Source: Bog-756 sp963725395
GTDB taxonomy: Bacteria > Actinomycetota > Acidimicrobiia > Acidimicrobiales > RAAP-2
DNA: 64,000 bases
Assembly (NCBI GenBank): GCA_963725395.1
Contig: CAVRYH010000013.1
Location: forward strand, 248,001-312,000
Direction: 5' to 3'
In this document: in pieces, positions 60,062 through 64,000 of the stretch
How the letters are laid out: the number at the start of each line of letters is the position of its first letter
Position numbering within the stretch: position 1 is the stretch's first letter
The notes under the pieces: generated by a model
Seen by the model: the letters and a program-made list of their open reading frames with translations, nothing else
Told to the model about the DNA's origin: nothing
Database searches by the model: none
Position numbers and translations under genes: made by a program

Positions 60062-60636
60062 CCGGGCACCGTCCGGGTACCACCGACCGGGGCCCCCGCT
60101 CGTCGACCGTGGCCCTCGCGACCAGTGGTCCCGAGGAGACCCGAGCCGTGGCCGGGATCGTGGCGTCGCTGTGCCGACCCGGCGACGTCCTACTGCTCGT
60201 CGGAGACCTGGGGGCCGGCAAGACCACGTTCGCCCAGGGCTTCGGGGCCGGCCTCGGGGTGGCCGAGCCGGTCACCAGCCCCACGTTCACCCTCGTGCGC
60301 CACTACCCGGTCGCTGAGCGCACCGGCGGCCCGGCGGCCGAAGGGGAGGCCCGCCCGATCCGGACCTTCCTCCATGCCGACGTCTACCGGCTGGACCGCC
60401 TGCACGAGATCGTCGATCTCGGGCTCGCCGAGCTGGTCGAGGACGATGCCGTCGCCCTCGTCGAGTGGGGGGACGCCGCCCGGCCCCTCTTCGGCGACGA
60501 GGCGCTGACCGTGGTGCTGGCCGCCGGGGAGGACGACCTCGAGCGGCTGGTCACCATGGCTCCCGAGGGGCATGCGTGGTCCGGCCGGTGGGGTGCGCTG
60601 GTCGAGTCGCTCGCCCCGTGGCGGTCCTCGGCATGA
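60058..60636 (+). CDS. tsaE: tRNA threonylcarbamoyladenosine biosynthesis ATPase TsaE
   Basis: TsaE is the ATPase that powers the TsaB-TsaD complex in making t6A37 of tRNA. The 192-residue product has the Walker A GDLGAGKT (49-56), TSPTFTLVRHYP, HADVYRL and a Walker-B-like VEWGD. The GTG at 60058 overlaps the glycosylase stop (GTGA); ATG 60049 is an alternative. The stop overlaps the tsaB start. Confidence 0.95.
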   Translation: MTGHRPGTTDRGPRSSTVALATSGPEETRAVAGIVASLCRPGDVLLLVGDLGAGKTTFAQGFGAGLGVAEPVTSPTFTLVRHYPVAERTGGPAAEGEARPIRTFLHADVYRLDRLHEIVDLGLAELVEDDAVALVEWGDAARPLFGDEALTVVLAAGEDDLERLVTMAPEGHAWSGRWGALVESLAPWRSSA

Positions 60637-61424
60637 CACTGCTGGCCATCGAATCGGCCACGGACATGGTGGGGGTGGGGCTGATCACGACCGACGGTGC
60701 CGCCGCCGAGCGCGTCCATGTGGGCGGACGGGCCCACGCCGAGCTGCTGGTCCCGGCCATCGAGGAGGTCTGCGCGGTGTCCGGCTGCACCGTGGGCGAC
60801 ATCGAACGGATCGCCGTCGACGTCGGCCCCGGCCTGTTCACCGGCCTGCGGGTGGGAGTGGCCACGGCCAAGGCCCTGGCCCAGGCGCTCGGCGTCGGCG
60901 TCCTCGGGGCGAGCAGCCTGGACGTCCTCGCTGCCGCCGCCGTCGACAGGTACGGGCGGACCGCTGCCCGCACCGGTCCCATCGCCTCGGTGGTGGACGC
61001 CCGCCGGGGTGAGGTGTTCGCCGCCGCCTACCGGTTCGACCGGGTCGCGGACCAGGCGGTGGTCCCCGACCCCGAGACGGTGCGAGACGACCGGCCCGAG
61101 CCGATGGCCCCCGAGGCCCTGGTGGACTGGCTGGTCGCCCTGGCCGCCGACGCCGGCGGGGTGACGGTCGTCGGGGACGGGGCGGCCCGCTACCGGCACC
61201 TGCTCTCGGTGCACGGCCCACTCGACCTCCGGTGGGCCGACGAGCTGTCGGCCCCACCCCCCCTGGCCCTGGCCCGGTTGGCCCTGGCCCGCCTCTCGGA
61301 TGGCGCCCCGACGGTGGCGGCGGCCGACTTGGTACCCGACTACCGCCGTCCCGCCGACGCCCGCATCAACTGGGAACAGCGGGCCCCCCGCCCCGAAGGC
61401 CCCGAGGAGCCGGTCCGGAGGTGA
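60633..61424 (+). CDS. tsaB: tRNA threonylcarbamoyladenosine biosynthesis protein TsaB
   Basis: TsaB is an ASKHA-fold partner that activates TsaD in t6A synthesis. The 263-residue product has LLAIESATD, the RAHAELLVPAIEEV dimer helix, and the signature DVGPGLFTGLRVGVATAKAL in two parts, with VVDARRGEVFAA in the middle. The ATG at 60633 overlaps the tsaE stop; GTG 60618 is an alternative. The rimI start overlaps its stop. Confidence 0.95.
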   Translation: MTLLAIESATDMVGVGLITTDGAAAERVHVGGRAHAELLVPAIEEVCAVSGCTVGDIERIAVDVGPGLFTGLRVGVATAKALAQALGVGVLGASSLDVLAAAAVDRYGRTAARTGPIASVVDARRGEVFAAAYRFDRVADQAVVPDPETVRDDRPEPMAPEALVDWLVALAADAGGVTVVGDGAARYRHLLSVHGPLDLRWADELSAPPPLALARLALARLSDGAPTVAAADLVPDYRRPADARINWEQRAPRPEGPEEPVRR

Positions 61425-61972
61425 GCGCCGAGGATCCCCCGGCGGGGCCCGTACCGGTGGTCATCGCCCCAATGAGGGTGAAGGACCTGAAGGGCGTCCT
61501 CCGTATCGAAGAGGCGGTGTTCCCCCAGCCCTGGTCCCACCGGCTCTTCGTCGAGGAGCTGGCCCAGCGGAAGTCCCGTGCCTACCGGGCCGCATGGGTG
61601 GGCAACCGGATCGTGGGCTTCGCCGGCCAGATGTTCATCGACGACGAGGCCCACGTGAACAACGTCGCCGTCGACCCGGCATGGCAGGGTCGAGGCCTGG
61701 GCGCGGCCATCCTGTCGGATCTCATCCGCACCGGGCTGGCCCGTGGCGCCCGCCACCTCACGCTCGAGGTCCGGGTGGGGAACCGGCCGGCCCTCGCCCT
61801 CTACGGGCGGTTCGGGCTGGCACCGGTGGGGGTCCGGCCGAACTACTACCCCGAGACCGGCGAGGACGCCTTCGTGATGTGGGCCCGGGACATCGACACC
61901 GACGAGTACGCCGAACGGCTCTCGGCCATCGAGGCGGCTGTCGCGACCGGCCTGTCGGTCAGCGCCCGGTAG
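61421..61972 (+). CDS. rimI: Ribosomal-protein-alanine acetyltransferase RimI-like
   Basis: RimI acetylates the N-terminal alanine of S18 and possibly other proteins. The 183-residue GNAT protein has PQPWSHRLFVEEL at the N-terminus, the acetyl-CoA motif WQGRGLGAAILSDLI, and EVRVGNRPALALYGRFGL and RPNYYP, which are typical of RimI. It carries an extra N-terminal ~17 residues and a C-terminal tail. The GTG overlaps the tsaB stop; tsaD follows, a widespread neighbourhood. Confidence 0.93.
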   Translation: MSAEDPPAGPVPVVIAPMRVKDLKGVLRIEEAVFPQPWSHRLFVEELAQRKSRAYRAAWVGNRIVGFAGQMFIDDEAHVNNVAVDPAWQGRGLGAAILSDLIRTGLARGARHLTLEVRVGNRPALALYGRFGLAPVGVRPNYYPETGEDAFVMWARDIDTDEYAERLSAIEAAVATGLSVSAR

Positions 61973-62049
61973 ACGGTCTCCGGGGGGTGCGGTGCCCGCC
62001 GGCCGCGGCGGTGGCCTGCACGCCGGGCTTGGTTGGGTAGTCTGCGGCC

Positions 62050-63108
62050 GTGGCCGGAGACGTGGACGACGCGCCCGCGTCGACCGAGCAGGAGGAGGGC
62101 CCCCGCCGGGTGCTCGGGATCGAGACCTCCTGTGACGAGACGGCCGCCGCCGTGGTGGACGACGGCCGGGTCATCGCCTCCTCGGTGGTGAGCAGCCAGG
62201 TCGACCTGCACGCCCGCTACGGGGGTGTGGTGCCCGAGCTCGCCGGGCGCGCCCACGTCGAGCTGCTGACGCCGGTGCTGGCCGAGGCCCTGGAGGCGGC
62301 GGGCTCGGATCCCACGGGCGCCGGCATCGACGCCGTGGCCGTCACGTGCGGCCCCGGGCTGATCGGCTCGCTGCTCGTCGGTGTGGCCGAGGCGAAGGTG
62401 CTCTCGCTGGTCTGGGACGTTCCCCTGGTGGGGGTCAACCACCTCGAGGCCCACCTGTTCGCCTCCTTGCTCGAGCAGCCGGACCTGGGCTTCCCCCTGG
62501 TGGTGCTGTTGGTGTCGGGCGGCCACACGCTGCTGATCGAGGTGGTGGGCCCCGGGCGGTACCGGCTCATGGGCGGCACCATCGACGACGCCGCCGGCGA
62601 GGCGTTCGACAAGGTGGCGCGCTTCCTCGGTCTCGGGTACCCCGGTGGCCCGGCCGTCGACCGGGTCGCCGAGGATGGCGACCCGAGGGCCTTCGCCTTC
62701 CCCCGGTCCATGCCCGGCGACGGCTACGACTTCTCGTTCAGCGGCCTCAAGACCTCGGTGGTCAACACCGTGCGCAAGCACCCCCGAGCCGAGACGGCCG
62801 ACGTGGCCGCATCGTTCCGCCAGGCCGTGGTCGATGTCCTGGTGGGCCGGGCCATGGCGGCGGCGGCCGACGTCGGCGCCACCGCCCTGTGCCTGGCCGG
62901 GGGCGTCGCCGCCAACGCGCTGCTGCGGTCCACCGTCGAGGAGGCCTGCCGCGACGCCGGCATCGGGGCGTTCCTGCCGAGCCGGGCCCTGTGCACCGAC
63001 AATGCGGCCATGGTGGCCGCGGCCGGCTGGTGGCGGCTCCGCCACGGAGGGTCGAGCCCCCTCACGCTCGGGGCCGACCCCAACCTGCGCCTGGTCGCCA
63101 CCGCCTGA
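62050..63108 (+). CDS. tsaD: tRNA N6-adenosine threonylcarbamoyltransferase TsaD
   Basis: TsaD transfers the threonylcarbamoyl group to A37 of ANN-decoding tRNAs. The 352-residue product has LGIETSCDETAAAVVDDGR, the metal-binding His131 and His135 in NHLEAHLF, VSGGHTLL, and CLAGGVAANALLR. The start is GTG. It is the last gene of the operon that includes tsaE, tsaB and rimI, and is followed by the groES promoter. Confidence 0.97.
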   Translation: MAGDVDDAPASTEQEEGPRRVLGIETSCDETAAAVVDDGRVIASSVVSSQVDLHARYGGVVPELAGRAHVELLTPVLAEALEAAGSDPTGAGIDAVAVTCGPGLIGSLLVGVAEAKVLSLVWDVPLVGVNHLEAHLFASLLEQPDLGFPLVVLLVSGGHTLLIEVVGPGRYRLMGGTIDDAAGEAFDKVARFLGLGYPGGPAVDRVAEDGDPRAFAFPRSMPGDGYDFSFSGLKTSVVNTVRKHPRAETADVAASFRQAVVDVLVGRAMAAAADVGATALCLAGGVAANALLRSTVEEACRDAGIGAFLPSRALCTDNAAMVAAAGWWRLRHGGSSPLTLGADPNLRLVATA

Positions 63109-63131
63109 GGCCGGTCCCGCAGCGCCGGTCT

Positions 63132-63162
63132 GTTTGGCAGTCGGACAACCCGGTTGCCAAAC
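63132..63162. promoter_or_regulatory. Palindrome overlapping the groES promoter
   Basis: GTTTGGCA (63132-63139) and TGCCAAAC (63155-63162) are perfectly complementary with 15 bases between. The right arm overlaps the -35 box. It could be an operator for a second regulator, or the tsaD terminator. Confidence 0.55.
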
Positions 63163-63182
63163 GCCGCGGACATCGCTACCAT
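63154..63182 (+). promoter_or_regulatory. Sigma-A promoter of groES-groEL
   Basis: TTGCCA (63154-63159) and TACCAT (63177-63182) have exactly 17 bases between and lie just before the CIRCE element, so repressor binding there would block initiation. Confidence 0.75.
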
Positions 63183-63208
63183 TAGCACTCTCAACGCTCG
63201 ACTGCTAA
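63182..63208. promoter_or_regulatory. CIRCE operator (HrcA binding site)
   Basis: TTAGCACTC-N9-GACTGCTAA, matching the CIRCE consensus TTAGCACTC-N9-GAGTGCTAA except for one base in the right arm (C for G). It lies 25 bases before groES, the classic place for HrcA heat-shock control. Confidence 0.93.
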
Positions 63209-63233
63209 CGCGTGCCACAGGAGGCCCGAACCA

Positions 63234-63526
63234 ATGAGTCTGCATCCCCTTGACGACCGTATCGTCGTCCGCCCCGGCGAGTCCGAAGAGACCACCGCTT
63301 CCGGCCTGGTCATCCCCGACACCGCCAAAGAGAAGCCCCAGCAGGGCGAGGTACTGGCCGTCGGCCCGGGCCGACGGGCCGAGTCGACCGGCGAGCTCAT
63401 CCCGCTCGACATTTCCGTGGGCGACACCGTCGTGTACTCCAAGTACGGCGGCACCGAGATCAGCGCCGAGGGCGAGGATCTCCTGATCCTGTCCAGCCGC
63501 GACGTCCTGGCGAAGGTGAGCAAGTA

Positions 63527-63527
<1 letters not shown>
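63234..63527 (+). CDS. groS: Co-chaperonin GroES
   Basis: GroES caps the GroEL folding chamber. The 97-residue product has LHPLDDRIVVRPGE, the mobile loop around EETTASGLVIPDTAKEKPQQ and the terminal VVYSKYGGTEI and LSSRDVLAKVSK. The ATG follows AGGAGG. Its stop overlaps the groEL ATG by one base. Confidence 0.98.

Positions 63528-64000
<473 letters not shown>

Overview
The window is a high-GC bacterial chromosome segment. Gene order, GTG/TTG-rich starts, type-Z S14, the tRNA-rpmG-tRNA-secE-nusG arrangement and a mycobacterial-like EF-Tu point to an actinobacterium, most likely of the class Acidimicrobiia. This placement is inferred from the sequence and was not tested by a search. It is mainly a housekeeping region. 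I see no CRISPR array, insertion sequence, prophage or obvious defence system.

Layout. Positions 1-5100 hold the end of lysC, asd, phoU, a type II NADH dehydrogenase and rmuC. Positions 5200-17000 form the only accessory-like stretch: a UDP-sulfoquinovose synthase homologue, an unrecognised membrane-anchored protein, citrate synthase, an acyl-CoA thioesterase, a GH1 glycosidase, a GtrA-like protein, a twofold-repeat membrane protein with a small partner, yajQ, tRNA-Tyr, an apparently gene-free stretch, an MptB-like polyprenol-dependent mannosyltransferase and a GNAT acetyltransferase. From 16960 onward the window is information-processing machinery: tRNA-Thr, tRNA-Met, rpmG, tRNA-Trp, secE, nusG, rplKAJL, rpoBC, rpsLG-fusA-tuf, the S10 and spc clusters, secY-adk-map, infA-rpmJ-rpsMKD-rpoA-rplQ, truA and rplM-rpsI. 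It ends with glmM, glmS, acpS, nnr, alr, a family 4 uracil-DNA glycosylase, tsaE, tsaB, rimI, tsaD and groES-groEL (groEL runs off the edge).

Regulation visible in the sequence includes sigma-A-like promoters before mptB, rplJ, rpoB, rpsL, rplC, infA, rplM and groES; an L10-type leader before rplJ; strong hairpins before rpmG, rpoB and rplC and after tRNA-Tyr and rpoC; and a near-perfect CIRCE element with a second palindrome at groES.

The most striking point is that five otherwise intact genes that should be essential (rplK, rpoB, rplO, rpoA, glmS) each carry one single-base frame break. Errors in the assembled consensus are the simplest explanation. Other unusual points are a probable CTG start for infA, long acidic tails on L22 and L29 (and weaker ones on S3, L10, L4 and NusG), and a split S10 cluster with a promoter and hairpin between rpsJ and rplC.
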